Part shown: in pieces, positions 56,667 to 64,000 of the stretch | Layout of the letters: every line of letters starts with the position of its first letter | Position numbering within the stretch: position 1 is the stretch's first letter | Source: Clostridia bacterium | Lineage (GTDB): Bacteria; Bacillota; Clostridia; Oscillospirales; Acutalibacteraceae | Length of the DNA stretch: 64,000 bases | Reading direction: 5' to 3' | Assembly (NCBI GenBank): GCA_017522225.1 | Contig: JAFWZR010000031.1 | Location: forward strand, 102,400 to 166,399 | The notes under the pieces: generated by a model | The model's database searches: none | The model's input: only the letters and a program-made list of their open reading frames with translations | Told to the model about the DNA's origin: nothing | Position numbers and translations under genes: made by a program

Positions 56667-57095
56667 ATGAAAAAATTTTTATGTATTATTATAAGTCTTT
56701 TTATGCTTATGTCCTTGTGTTCGTGTAATGCAAATTCTCAACCGGGCGATATATCAAATACAGAGATTGATTACGGCACTTCTGAAAAATATTCAAAAGA
56801 AGATATAGATTCAGCCATACAGGTTGTTTTTGACGAATTCCGCACCTGGAACGGCTTTGAGATGTACACAATACATTATACTGGTGATGAAAACTGTGAC
56901 GAGGATGAACTCGAATATTGTAAAAGTCTTAATGAAGAAGCCGGTTTTGTTGATTGTATTGTTTTTAAATCGTCTTTCCGTACAGCCAAAAATTGTGACA
57001 ACGGCTTTAACAGCGATGAAATTTACAGCAGTTTTGAATGGCATCTTGCACGTGAAGCTGACGGAGAATGGCAGCTTCTGACTTGGGGATATTAA
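56667..57095 (+). CDS. small lipoprotein of unknown function
   Basis: A 142-residue protein with a lipobox (LCSC, Cys20) and a mature part of about 120 residues. The mature part starts with an acidic linker and then a single alpha/beta domain (SKEDIDSAIQVVFDEFRTW, CIVFKSSFRTAK, and a closing WHLAREADGEWQLLTWGY). The WQLLTWGY ending is typical of small NTF2-like DUF4829/DUF4878-type lipoproteins, but I do not claim a family. AAGGAGG precedes the ATG at 56667. Confidence 0.78.
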   Translation: MKKFLCIIISLFMLMSLCSCNANSQPGDISNTEIDYGTSEKYSKEDIDSAIQVVFDEFRTWNGFEMYTIHYTGDENCDEDELEYCKSLNEEAGFVDCIVFKSSFRTAKNCDNGFNSDEIYSSFEWHLAREADGEWQLLTWGY

Positions 57096-57105
57096 TAAAA
57101 TAACT

Positions 57106-57149
57106 AAAAATCAGCCAATACGGATTTTTGTCCATGTTGGCTGATTTTT
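57106..57149. terminator. bidirectional terminator between lipoprotein and CDF genes
   Basis: AAAAATCAGCCAA (57106-57118) pairs perfectly with TTGGCTGATTTTT (57137-57149). The right arm touches the stop codon of the CDF gene. Confidence 0.85.
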
Positions 57150-58039
57150 TAGTGATGATGGTGGCAATGATGATTATTCGACTGAGTAACCGCCTGACAG
57201 CTCTGCTCGTGGCAATGCTCATCCTCTGTCTCGAGCTCAAGCGTTGCGTGGCAGATCCCGTGCTCATGAAGCTCTTCACGCACACGCTCCTTTATTGTAT
57301 GTGTATCCTCGTTAGTTACAATATGCATTGTAGCATAGTTGTTGTATCCGTCGAAATTGCGGATATGCACGTGATGGATATCCAGCACACCGTCAAGCTC
57401 CTTAAGATGCTCGGTTATTTCATTAACATCGATTCCCTGCGGCGTTTTTTCGAGAAAAATTTCAAACAATGCTGTCAGGTTTTTAATTGCATTCACAAGA
57501 ATAAACAACGCAACACCCACAGACATAATCGGGTCAATAATTGCAATACCCGTAAAGCGCATTACAACTGCACCGACAAGCACAACTATCCAACCGAGTA
57601 AATCTTCAAGCATATGAAGATTTACTGCCTTCTGATTTAGTGAATCACCCTCACGGGTAAAAAATGCGGAAAAGAAATTCACACAGACACCCACAACAGC
57701 AAAAACAATCATACCGTTATAATTTATTTCTGTCGGTTCTATTATTCTTCTGACCGCGTTGTATATAATCATAACTGAGCCTACCAGCAGAATTATCGTA
57801 CTGATTGCACTGCCGATAACCGAAAATCTTGCATAACCGTATGTGTATTTTTCATCGGGCTTGTGCTTGCTTTTTTTCTCGAGAAAATACGATATTCCTA
57901 TTGCTGCGGCATCACCGACATCGTGTACAGCATCCGAAATAATTGCAACGCTGCCCGTGAGAATTCCTCCGATAAATTCAAAAACCGAAAAAAACAGATT
58001 GAGCAAAAATGCAATAAGGATGTTTTTCTCCGTTTTCAT
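57149..58039 (-). CDS. CDF-family zinc exporter (ZitB/CzcD-like)
   Basis: A 297-residue cation diffusion facilitator with six helices and a cytoplasmic C-terminal domain. The transport site has the H-x3-D pattern in both helices II and V (SDAVHDVGDA and NLHMLEDLLGW), which indicates zinc. The C-terminal domain ends in a His/Cys-rich tail (CHEQSC...NNHHCHHHH) that can bind metal. GGAGGG precedes the ATG at 58039. It is divergent from a TetR regulator across a palindrome-rich gap, so it is probably controlled by that protein. Confidence 0.92.
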   Translation of the reverse strand: MKTEKNILIAFLLNLFFSVFEFIGGILTGSVAIISDAVHDVGDAAAIGISYFLEKKSKHKPDEKYTYGYARFSVIGSAISTIILLVGSVMIIYNAVRRIIEPTEINYNGMIVFAVVGVCVNFFSAFFTREGDSLNQKAVNLHMLEDLLGWIVVLVGAVVMRFTGIAIIDPIMSVGVALFILVNAIKNLTALFEIFLEKTPQGIDVNEITEHLKELDGVLDIHHVHIRNFDGYNNYATMHIVTNEDTHTIKERVREELHEHGICHATLELETEDEHCHEQSCQAVTQSNNHHCHHHH

Positions 58040-58201
58040 AAGTATCCCTCCTGTTGACTGTTCTGTCAGTATATGATACAATCAGTATGTTACTGAACTT
58101 ATTGTTCAATAAAATTGTATCAATATATTACATCAATACAATATACGATATTTATTCGTTATTCGTTACTGAACATTTTTCAGAAATTGTACGGAGGATT
58201 T
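58040..58201. promoter_or_regulatory. divergent regulatory region with several inverted repeats
   Basis: Contains TGATACAAT/ATTGTATCA (58074-58082, 58114-58122), the 14-bp palindrome TTATTG-TT-CAATAA, a direct repeat of GTTACTGAAC (58089-58098 and 58165-58174) and ATTGTAT/ATACAAT (58114-58120, 58136-58142). These are candidate TetR operators. Confidence 0.55.
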
Positions 58202-58753
58202 ATGGACAGACGCCAAAGAAAAACAAGAGAAGCCATTTTTAACGCATTCACCGACCTGCTGTCACAAAAGGATTTCAGTCAGATTACCGTTGGTGAAATA
58301 ATTCAAAGAGCTGACATAGGCAGAGCAACATTTTATGCGCACTTTGAAACGAAGGATTTTCTTCTTAAAGAATTGTGTGAAGAATTGTTCTGCCACCTTT
58401 TTGATGCAATGGATGACCAAAAAAGTGGGCACAGACATATTTTTGACTGTGATGCACCAGATTCTGTTTTCCTTCACCTTTTCAGGCATCTGCAAAAAAA
58501 TGACAATAACATCCTCGGCCTTCTCTCCTGCCGTAATAACGAATTGTTTCTGCGTTATTTCAGAGACGGTCTTCGGCAGCTTGTGGAAAATCAACTGCAG
58601 ATTTTTGACACAGAAAAAAGCAAGAAGCTTCCCCGAAGCTTTTTTATCAATCATATCGTATCTACATTTGTGGAAACAACCCGTTGGTGGGTTGACAACG
58701 GTATGAAGGAGTCGCCGGAAACAATCACTGAGCTTTTCCTGACCGTGATCTAA
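58202..58753 (+). CDS. TetR-family transcriptional regulator
   Basis: A 183-residue TetR protein. The HTH lies at 1-50 (RRQRKTREAIFNAFTDLL, then ITVGEIIQRADIGRATFYAHF). The rest is a helical ligand domain with three His and two Cys in its first half (FCHLFDAMDDQKSGHRHIFDCD), which could respond to a metal. GGAGG precedes the ATG at 58202. Being divergent from a CDF zinc exporter, it probably represses that gene. Ligand identity is inferred only from context. Confidence 0.9.
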   Translation: MDRRQRKTREAIFNAFTDLLSQKDFSQITVGEIIQRADIGRATFYAHFETKDFLLKELCEELFCHLFDAMDDQKSGHRHIFDCDAPDSVFLHLFRHLQKNDNNILGLLSCRNNELFLRYFRDGLRQLVENQLQIFDTEKSKKLPRSFFINHIVSTFVETTRWWVDNGMKESPETITELFLTVI

Positions 58754-58863
58754 ACCAAAAGCAACTACGATGCAGTCAGGATACAAAAACAAACAAAAAA
58801 ACGGTGAGTTTTACAAATACTGTTTCCGATTTTGCTTTGACAGTCTTACAAAAAGCACAATAC

Positions 58864-58892
58864 TTGCAATAAAATCTGAAATACAGTATAAT
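58864..58892 (+). promoter_or_regulatory. promoter of the MBOAT/DHHW operon
   Basis: TTGCAA (58864-58869), 17-base spacer, perfect TATAAT (58887-58892). Confidence 0.72.
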
Positions 58893-58925
58893 ATATGCCG
58901 AAATTTGTGAAAGGGGTGTGTGACT

Positions 58926-60329
58926 TTGGTATTCTCATCAGCAACATTTTTGTTTCTGTTTTTACCCGTTGTTCTCATACTCTATTACAATCCCATAATC
59001 AGATCACTTACCTTCCGCAACGCAATACTGATTGTTTCCAGTATTTTTTTCTATGCGTGGGGCGAGCCCTTCTTTGTTTTGCTGATGCTTATTTCGATAA
59101 TACTAAACTGGCTTTTCGGATTGGGCGCCGCAAAATATAAGGACCAAAACAAGACCTACGCCAAGCTTTGTGTTGCTATGTCTGTTGTGACAAATCTCAG
59201 TCTGATGTTCGTTTTCAAATATCTGACATTTACGCTTGAGAACTTGAACGCTCTTTTCAACACAAATCTTGACACACTGAACATCGCGTTACCGATCGGT
59301 ATTTCTTTCTTCACTTTTCAGGCGATGTCCTATGTTATAGATGTTTATCGCGGTGACGGTGTAGTGCAGAAAAATCCGTTCAACGTTGCAATGTATATTT
59401 CATTTTTTCCTCAGCTTATCGCAGGTCCGATCGTCCGCTACCAGACAATCGCTGACCAGATAAACTTCCGTAAGGAAAGCTTCGACGATTTTTCAAACGG
59501 TGTTTACCGTTTTATGCTCGGTTTTATTAAAAAGGTTCTTATCGCCAACAATGTCGCTTCTGTTGCGGATGAAATTTTCGGAAGCACTGAAATGTCAGTT
59601 GCAACCGCCTGGGTCGGCGCTGTTGCGTACACATTACAGATTTTCTTCGATTTTTCGGGCTACAGCGAAATGGCTATCGGTCTTGGTAAAATGTTCGGGT
59701 TCAACTTCCTTGAAAATTTTGATTATCCGTACATTTCAAAATCTCTCAGCGAATTCTGGAGACGATGGCATATTTCACTCGGCACATGGTTCAGGGACTA
59801 TGTCTACTTCCCTCTCGGCGGAAGCAGGGTGAAGAAAAAGTCCCGTCTTGTTTTCAACCTTTTTGTCGTGTGGTTCCTTACCGGTGTCTGGCACGGTGCA
59901 AACTGGACCTTCATTGTGTGGGGTCTGATGTATTTTGTTATACTCACACTCGAAAAGCTGTTTAACTATCCTGAAAAACTTAAGTTTTTCGGCCATATTT
60001 ACACTATGCTTTTCGTCATTATCGGTTGGGTTGTTTTCCGTGCCGAATCAATCGCACAGGCAGCAGATTATCTGAAAACAATGTTCTTTTTATCAGGTGC
60101 CGAGCTGTTTGACGAAAAGACGGTTTTCTTCCTTGATAATTATAAATTCTACCTTGGCGCAGGCATTCTTGCCTCTTTACCGATTGCCAAAAAGGTTAAA
60201 GAAAAAATCAGAATTAACGAAACAGCTTACGGTTATGTTTCTGCCATCTGTGTCCTTGTGATATTTGTGATCACACTTTCATTCACAATCAAAGGCTCGT
60301 ACAATCCGTTTATTTATTTCAATTTTTAA
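58926..60329 (+). CDS. MBOAT-family O-acyltransferase (AlgI/DltB-like)
   Basis: A 467-residue polytopic membrane protein with about 11 helices. The N-terminus MVFSSATFLFLFLP is typical of AlgI-type proteins. The MBOAT signature is present: FWRRWHISLGTWFRDYVYFPLG and the catalytic His in TGVWHGANWTFIVWG. It would move an acyl group, usually acetyl, across the membrane to modify a surface polysaccharide, using the DHHW protein encoded next. The likely start is TTG at 58926, nine bases from AAGGGG; a GTG at 58920 is too close. Confidence 0.92.
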   Translation: MVFSSATFLFLFLPVVLILYYNPIIRSLTFRNAILIVSSIFFYAWGEPFFVLLMLISIILNWLFGLGAAKYKDQNKTYAKLCVAMSVVTNLSLMFVFKYLTFTLENLNALFNTNLDTLNIALPIGISFFTFQAMSYVIDVYRGDGVVQKNPFNVAMYISFFPQLIAGPIVRYQTIADQINFRKESFDDFSNGVYRFMLGFIKKVLIANNVASVADEIFGSTEMSVATAWVGAVAYTLQIFFDFSGYSEMAIGLGKMFGFNFLENFDYPYISKSLSEFWRRWHISLGTWFRDYVYFPLGGSRVKKKSRLVFNLFVVWFLTGVWHGANWTFIVWGLMYFVILTLEKLFNYPEKLKFFGHIYTMLFVIIGWVVFRAESIAQAADYLKTMFFLSGAELFDEKTVFFLDNYKFYLGAGILASLPIAKKVKEKIRINETAYGYVSAICVLVIFVITLSFTIKGSYNPFIYFNF

Positions 60330-60347
60330 AAGAAAGGCGTGAGAAGA

Positions 60348-61682
60348 ATGAAGAAAAACGGTTCCAAAAAAGCGTTGAGCGTTATATTCATTTCTGTTAT
60401 CGTCTTTTTTATGTTTGCTATACTTATCACCTTTATACTTTCAAATTTCTTCGGAATCTATCCGTCTTCCATGAGTGCGGCAGAAACTCAGCCTGATATT
60501 ACACAATCTGCTTTTGTCGACTGGTCAGTTGATTATCCTTTTTCCGGCGATTACGGCTTTGAGTTTGCTTCAGCAGAAAAAGAGGTTGAAGAAAACGCTG
60601 CAAAAACAAGCAAAATCAAGAAATATGAAGACTTTATCAGAGGTATTGAGGACCGCATTGATTATTATTCTACCAACCTTCTTATAGGAAGAATGCATTT
60701 TGTAGAGTTGAATGCATTTTTTAACAAGCTTATAGGTATGAATATTGTTTCGGGAACAGATTCTGTTGTAGTTATGCGTAACGGATATCTCACCTTCCAG
60801 TCATACGAGGTTGATATGGACTATGCAATAAAAAGCACGGACTATTTTCACAATTGGCTGACTGATAAAGGAATAGATTTCCTTTATGTTCAGTGTCCCT
60901 CAAAAGAGAACCCGCTTGATAATCAATTGCCCTACGGCATTGAAGATTACAACAACCAAAACGCTGACAACCTTCTTGCCGGCTTAGAGGAAGCGGAGGT
61001 TCCCTTCCTTGACCTGAGACAGAGTATTAACGACAGCTTCGATAATTACTATTCGTGCTTTTTTAAGACTGACCATCACTGGACACCCGAAACAGGCGTG
61101 TGGGCAGCAGGTCAGATTGCACAGAATCTCAACAACAGATACGGATATGATTTCAGCAAAAGCATCGGCGACCTTGATAACTACAACGTCGATGTTTACG
61201 AGGATTATTGTTTCGGCTCTCAGGGTAAAAAAGCAACTCTAAGATATGCTGATCCTGAAGATATAAGCCTTATATATCCGAAAACTCAGACTGATTTTAC
61301 CGTGCAGTTTGTCAAAGAAGAAACCTTTGAAGGCAGATTCGAGGACACACTTATAGATAAAAGTGTTTTCGATAAGATTGACTATTATAATATTACAACT
61401 TACGCAACTTATTTCAGAGGCAATCACTCATTCACGAACATCCGTAACAACAGAATCACAGACGGCAAACGAATGATTTACATTATAGACTCCTTCTGTG
61501 CAAGTGTTATCCCCTTCCTCGCAACCGAGACCGAAGAAATGCTGGTGCTTGACCTGAGAGGCTTTAACGGAAGCATTACTAAAGTTATCGAGGAATTTTC
61601 GCCCGATGCAGTTGTTGTAGCGTACAATCCGACTCTCTTTTCAGCCAACACACGAACGTACGGTGTTTTTAATTTTGAATAA
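60348..61682 (+). CDS. DHHW-motif protein, AlgJ/AlgX-like acetylation partner
   Basis: A 444-residue protein with one N-terminal membrane helix (about 10-35) and a large extracytoplasmic SGNH-like domain. It contains KTDHHWTPETGVWAA, the DHHW motif of AlgX/AlgJ-related acetyltransferases, and a later Ser-containing DSFCASVIPFL segment that could be the nucleophile region. With the upstream MBOAT it forms the usual pair for O-acetylation of an exopolysaccharide or wall polymer. The ATG at 60348 is preferred over GTG 60339 by spacing to AAAGG. Confidence 0.87.
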   Translation: MKKNGSKKALSVIFISVIVFFMFAILITFILSNFFGIYPSSMSAAETQPDITQSAFVDWSVDYPFSGDYGFEFASAEKEVEENAAKTSKIKKYEDFIRGIEDRIDYYSTNLLIGRMHFVELNAFFNKLIGMNIVSGTDSVVVMRNGYLTFQSYEVDMDYAIKSTDYFHNWLTDKGIDFLYVQCPSKENPLDNQLPYGIEDYNNQNADNLLAGLEEAEVPFLDLRQSINDSFDNYYSCFFKTDHHWTPETGVWAAGQIAQNLNNRYGYDFSKSIGDLDNYNVDVYEDYCFGSQGKKATLRYADPEDISLIYPKTQTDFTVQFVKEETFEGRFEDTLIDKSVFDKIDYYNITTYATYFRGNHSFTNIRNNRITDGKRMIYIIDSFCASVIPFLATETEEMLVLDLRGFNGSITKVIEEFSPDAVVVAYNPTLFSANTRTYGVFNFE

Positions 61683-61686
61683 CCTC

Positions 61687-61723
61687 AAAACGCACAGTAT
61701 ATTTTTATATTGTGCGTTTTTTT
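61687..61723 (+). terminator. terminator of the MBOAT/DHHW operon
   Basis: AAAACGCACA (61687-61696) pairs with TGTGCGTTTT (61711-61720) with TATA/TATA pairing inside, then further T's. Confidence 0.87.
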
Positions 61724-61745
61724 ACTTTACTTTTGGAATTTAATG

Positions 61746-61754
61746 TGTTAAAAT
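61746..61754 (+). promoter_or_regulatory. extended -10 promoter of the yerC-like operon
   Basis: TGT-TAAAAT at 61746-61754, about 30 bases upstream of the ATG at 61786. No strong -35 was found. Confidence 0.4.
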
Positions 61755-61785
61755 GTTTATACAGTAAAATATCGGAGAGGTTAAT

Positions 61786-62082
61786 ATGAATAACAAATTT
61801 AACGATGAAAACATTGACCTTCTTTTTAAGGCGGTACTTGAGTTACGTGATTACGACGAGTGTTGTAATTTTTTTGACGACCTTTGCACTGTTACCGAAT
61901 TGAAATCCATTTCACAGAGAATCCGCGTTGCAAAAATGCTTCGTGACAAGTGCGTTTACAGCGAAATTGTTGAAGCAACAGGCGCAAGCACTGCAACAAT
62001 CAGCCGCGTTAACCGTTCCTTACAGTACGGCAGCGATGGTTATGAGGTTTTGTTCCAGAGGATAGAAGCAAAAGATGAGTGA
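61786..62082 (+). CDS. YerC/YecD-type TrpR-like regulator
   Basis: A 98-residue helical DNA-binding protein related to TrpR. The typical YerC features are LFDDLCTV-like (FFDDLCTVTELKSISQRIRV) and the HTH VEATGASTATISRVNRSLQYG. In Firmicutes these small repressors have unknown ligands. GGAGAGG precedes the ATG. The last 8 bases overlap the next gene, so the two are coupled. Confidence 0.9.
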   Translation: MNNKFNDENIDLLFKAVLELRDYDECCNFFDDLCTVTELKSISQRIRVAKMLRDKCVYSEIVEATGASTATISRVNRSLQYGSDGYEVLFQRIEAKDE

Positions 62083-62833
62083 GTATAACGCATTTGCCGA
62101 GGTATATGACAGACTGACGGGAAATATTGAATATACAAAGCGTGCAGAGTTTATCCGCACGCTTCTTAATCGTTATGGGGTAAGTGAAAGTGCAATCGTG
62201 CTTGACCTTGCGTGCGGTACGGGCAGTCTTACCGTTGAGCTTGCAAAGGCAGGCTACGATATGATCGGCGTGGACAACAGTCCGATGATGCTTTCCGAGG
62301 CTCAGGAAAAAATGTACGACAACGAGCTGCAGATGCTTTTTCTGTGTCAGAGTATGCCGGAGCTTGACCTTTACGGCACAATTGACGCTGCTGTCTGCAC
62401 GCTCGACAGCCTCAACCACCTTGATACTCCTGAAGAAATAAAAGAAACAATAGCAAGAGTCGGTTTGTTTATGAACCACGGCGGTATATTTATCTTTGAT
62501 GTGAATACAATATATAAGCACCGCGAAATTCTTGCCGACAATACTTTTGTTTATGATTGCGATGATGTTTACTGTGTGTGGCAGAATCAGCTCTACGACG
62601 ATGACAGCGTTGAAATAAGCCTTGATATTTTTGAGTGCGAAGACGGTGTTTATTACAGAGAAAGCGAAAGCTTTAAAGAAATTGCATGCCCGATTGAGGA
62701 CTATAAAAAGTGGCTAAGCGATGCAGAATTTGAAATTCTTGATATATATGACGAAATGACGTTTAATCCCCTTTGCGACACAACTCAGAGAGCTGTTTTT
62801 GTGGCAAGGTATAACGGAAAAGCGGAGGAATAA
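62075..62833 (+). CDS. class I SAM-dependent methyltransferase
   Basis: A 252-residue methyltransferase. Motif I is VLDLACGTGSLTVELAKAG, followed by GVDNSPMMLSEA (motif II) and AVCTLDSLNHL. It resembles the YqeM-type small-molecule methyltransferases common in Firmicutes. The substrate is unknown. It overlaps the YerC-like gene by eight bases and precedes hslO by three bases, so the three genes form one operon. Confidence 0.92.
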   Translation: MSEYNAFAEVYDRLTGNIEYTKRAEFIRTLLNRYGVSESAIVLDLACGTGSLTVELAKAGYDMIGVDNSPMMLSEAQEKMYDNELQMLFLCQSMPELDLYGTIDAAVCTLDSLNHLDTPEEIKETIARVGLFMNHGGIFIFDVNTIYKHREILADNTFVYDCDDVYCVWQNQLYDDDSVEISLDIFECEDGVYYRESESFKEIACPIEDYKKWLSDAEFEILDIYDEMTFNPLCDTTQRAVFVARYNGKAEE

Positions 62834-62836
62834 AAA

Positions 62837-63715
62837 ATGGATAAACTCGTAAGATGTATTTCAACAGACGGCACACTTGTTATGATGGCAGCCGAAACAA
62901 CAGATATGGTCGAAAGAGCACAGCAGATTCACGAAACATCTGCCGTTACATCAGCGGCACTCGGCAGGTTGCTGACTGCATCAAGCCTTATGGGCAGTAT
63001 GCTCAAGGGTGAAAACGAATCCGTTACACTGAGAATGAACGGCGGCGGTCCTGCAGGCACAGTTATGGCTGTATCTGACTGTTGGGGTAATGCAAGAGGA
63101 TATGTTACAAACCCCGTTGTTGAAATTCCGCTTAATGCAAAGGGTAAGCTCGACGTTGCAGGTGCAATCGGCAGAGACGGTTCACTCGTTGTTATCAAGG
63201 ACCTTAACCTCAAGGAGCCGTATGTCGGTCAGACACCGATTATTTCGGGTGAAATTGCAGAAGACCTTACAAGCTATTACGCAATCAGCGAGCAGCTGCC
63301 GTCAGTCTGCGCTCTCGGTGTGCTCGTTAACCCTGACCTTTCAATCAAAAAAGCGGGCGGATTTATCATTCAGCTTCTCCCCACCGCTTTTGATGACACA
63401 ATCGATGCAGTCGAAAGATGCATCAGCGATATCCCCCCTGTTACACAGATGCTTACCGACGGTATGACTCCCGAGGAAATCTGTCACAGAGTTCTTTCTG
63501 AGTTTGAGCTTGAGGTGCTTGACGATTCATATCCCGTTTATAAGTGCAACTGCTCAAAGGAAAGAGTTGAGGGCGCATTGATTTCGACAGGAATCAAGAC
63601 TCTCAAGGAGCTCGAGCTTGAAGAAAAGACTGAGGTTAACTGTCAGTTCTGCGAGAAAAAATATGTTTTCACAGGCAAGGATATTTCCGAGCTTATAGAG
63701 AAAGCAAAAAAATAA
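62837..63715 (+). CDS. hslO: redox-regulated chaperone Hsp33
   Basis: A 292-residue Hsp33. The N-terminal domain has GRLLTASSLMGSMLKGE and the family's NGGGPAGTVMAV. The C-terminal redox switch holds four zinc-binding cysteines: C237 and C239 (CNC) and C269 and C272 (CQFC). Oxidation releases zinc and activates holdase function. GGAGGA precedes the ATG. It is the third gene of the YerC-methyltransferase operon. Confidence 0.97.
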   Translation: MDKLVRCISTDGTLVMMAAETTDMVERAQQIHETSAVTSAALGRLLTASSLMGSMLKGENESVTLRMNGGGPAGTVMAVSDCWGNARGYVTNPVVEIPLNAKGKLDVAGAIGRDGSLVVIKDLNLKEPYVGQTPIISGEIAEDLTSYYAISEQLPSVCALGVLVNPDLSIKKAGGFIIQLLPTAFDDTIDAVERCISDIPPVTQMLTDGMTPEEICHRVLSEFELEVLDDSYPVYKCNCSKERVEGALISTGIKTLKELELEEKTEVNCQFCEKKYVFTGKDISELIEKAKK

Positions 63716-63734
63716 AAAAAGTTTTATAAAACTA

Positions 63735-63762
63735 TTGACAAAAATAAAAGTTATAGTATAAT
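63735..63762 (+). promoter_or_regulatory. strong promoter of the tRNA cluster
   Basis: Perfect TTGACA (63735-63740), 16-base spacer, perfect TATAAT (63757-63762), AT-rich upstream. This is the pattern of stable-RNA promoters. Confidence 0.82.
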
Positions 63763-63811
63763 AGTGGATGTCGCTGCGATATCAGCAACGGCAAAGAAAA
63801 TGGCGAAATGT

Positions 63812-63887
63812 GGGAGCATAGCTCAGCTGGGAGAGCATCTGCCTTACAAGCAGAGGGTCACAGGTTCGAGCCCTGTTGTTCCCACCA
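63812..63887 (+). tRNA. tRNA-Val(TAC)
   Basis: Full cloverleaf: acceptor GGGAGCA/TGTTCCC, anticodon loop CTTACAA giving TAC, T-loop TTCGAGC, encoded CCA. It decodes GUA (and GUG by wobble). Confidence 0.97.
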
Positions 63888-63890
63888 CAT

Positions 63891-63967
63891 GGCCCGGTAG
63901 TTCAGTTGGTTAGAACGCTAGCCTGTCACGCTAGAGGTCGACGGTTCGAGCCCGTTCCGGGTCGCCA
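63891..63967 (+). tRNA. tRNA-Asp(GTC)
   Basis: Full cloverleaf: acceptor GGCCCGG/CCGGGTC with one wobble, anticodon loop CTGTCAC giving GTC, G discriminator and encoded CCA. Confidence 0.97.
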
Positions 63968-63978
63968 TTTTTCTTTTC

Positions 63979-64000
63979 GCCTCTGTAGCTCAGTTGGTAG
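63979..64000 (+). tRNA. 5' part of a third tRNA, cut by the window edge
   Basis: GCCTCTG-TA-GCTCAGTTGGTAG is an acceptor arm and the start of a D-arm. The anticodon lies outside the window; tRNA-Thr or tRNA-Phe would be plausible. Confidence 0.8.

Noticed and set aside
57128-57601. Plus-strand frame of 157 codons opposite the CDF gene
   Set aside because: Antisense to the CDF transport helices and C-terminal domain; no start signal.

Overview
The window looks like a chromosomal segment of a spore-forming Clostridia member, most like the Ruminococcus/Oscillospiraceae group. The evidence is sporulation genes (a yabP/yabQ/divIC cluster in the Bacillus yab gene order and a SpoIVFA/SpoIVFB-like pair), cohesin- and dockerin-type modules typical of ruminococcal fibre degraders, the short form of prolyl-tRNA synthetase, and moderate GC content. 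No rRNA gene or CRISPR array was seen. One tRNA-Arg lies inside the window and a tRNA cluster (Val, Asp and a cut-off third) sits at the right edge.

Layout. 1-5.4 kb: end of an MFS transporter, tsaD with an arginine-phosphatase-like/RimI fusion, and a two-component system. 5.5-9.1 kb: a secreted beta-helix protein and the spoIVFA/spoIVFB-like pair. 9.1-18.8 kb: an acyltransferase-like membrane protein, polA, dus, acpP, proS, a GH78 rhamnosidase-like enzyme and a DUF6273-like protein. 18.9-24.1 kb: a metallo-beta-lactamase-fold protein coupled to a membrane-anchored cohesin-like protein, a lipid kinase, an rRNA methyltransferase and a lone class I fumarase alpha subunit. 24.1-29.0 kb: yabM-mazG-hup-rqcP-yabP-yabQ-divIC-yabR. 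29.0-36.8 kb: recJ-relA-dtd-glyoxalase II-like-hemZ-uridine kinase-like, where dtd carries a one-base frameshift. 36.9-44.4 kb: a GPH sugar symporter, a cohesin/LRR/dockerin protein, a second dockerin protein, a GNAT and a cytoplasmic GH13 amylase. 44.6-46.6 kb: a DMT transporter with a His-rich tail, then a decayed serine recombinase beside 74-bp tandem repeats and strong hairpins. 46.6-54.6 kb: a nine-gene minus-strand operon of zinc-ribbon, SPFH, TPM, DUF6935-like and lipoprotein genes resembling an expanded Bacillus ydjGHI membrane-stress module without PspA. 54.6-56.3 kb: palindrome-rich DNA, a 273-bp inverted-repeat-bounded element, and an XRE plus membrane-anchored LuxR regulator pair. 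56.4-64 kb: tRNA-Arg, a lipoprotein, a zinc CDF exporter with divergent TetR, an MBOAT/DHHW O-acylation pair, a YerC-like repressor, a methyltransferase, hslO and tRNAs.

How the genes fit together. The housekeeping blocks keep Firmicutes operon logic: tsaD with rimI, recJ with relA and dtd, and the yab cluster. The accessory content points to plant-glycan use: a GH78-like enzyme, GH13, a GPH symporter and cohesin/dockerin surface proteins. The two most system-like parts are the nine-gene membrane/zinc-ribbon operon with its divergent regulators, and the structured 273-bp element that would form nearly the whole 5' leader of those regulators. Several start codons were placed from ribosome-binding-site spacing rather than at the longest possible frame. 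Family names rest on motifs read by eye; no database search was run.
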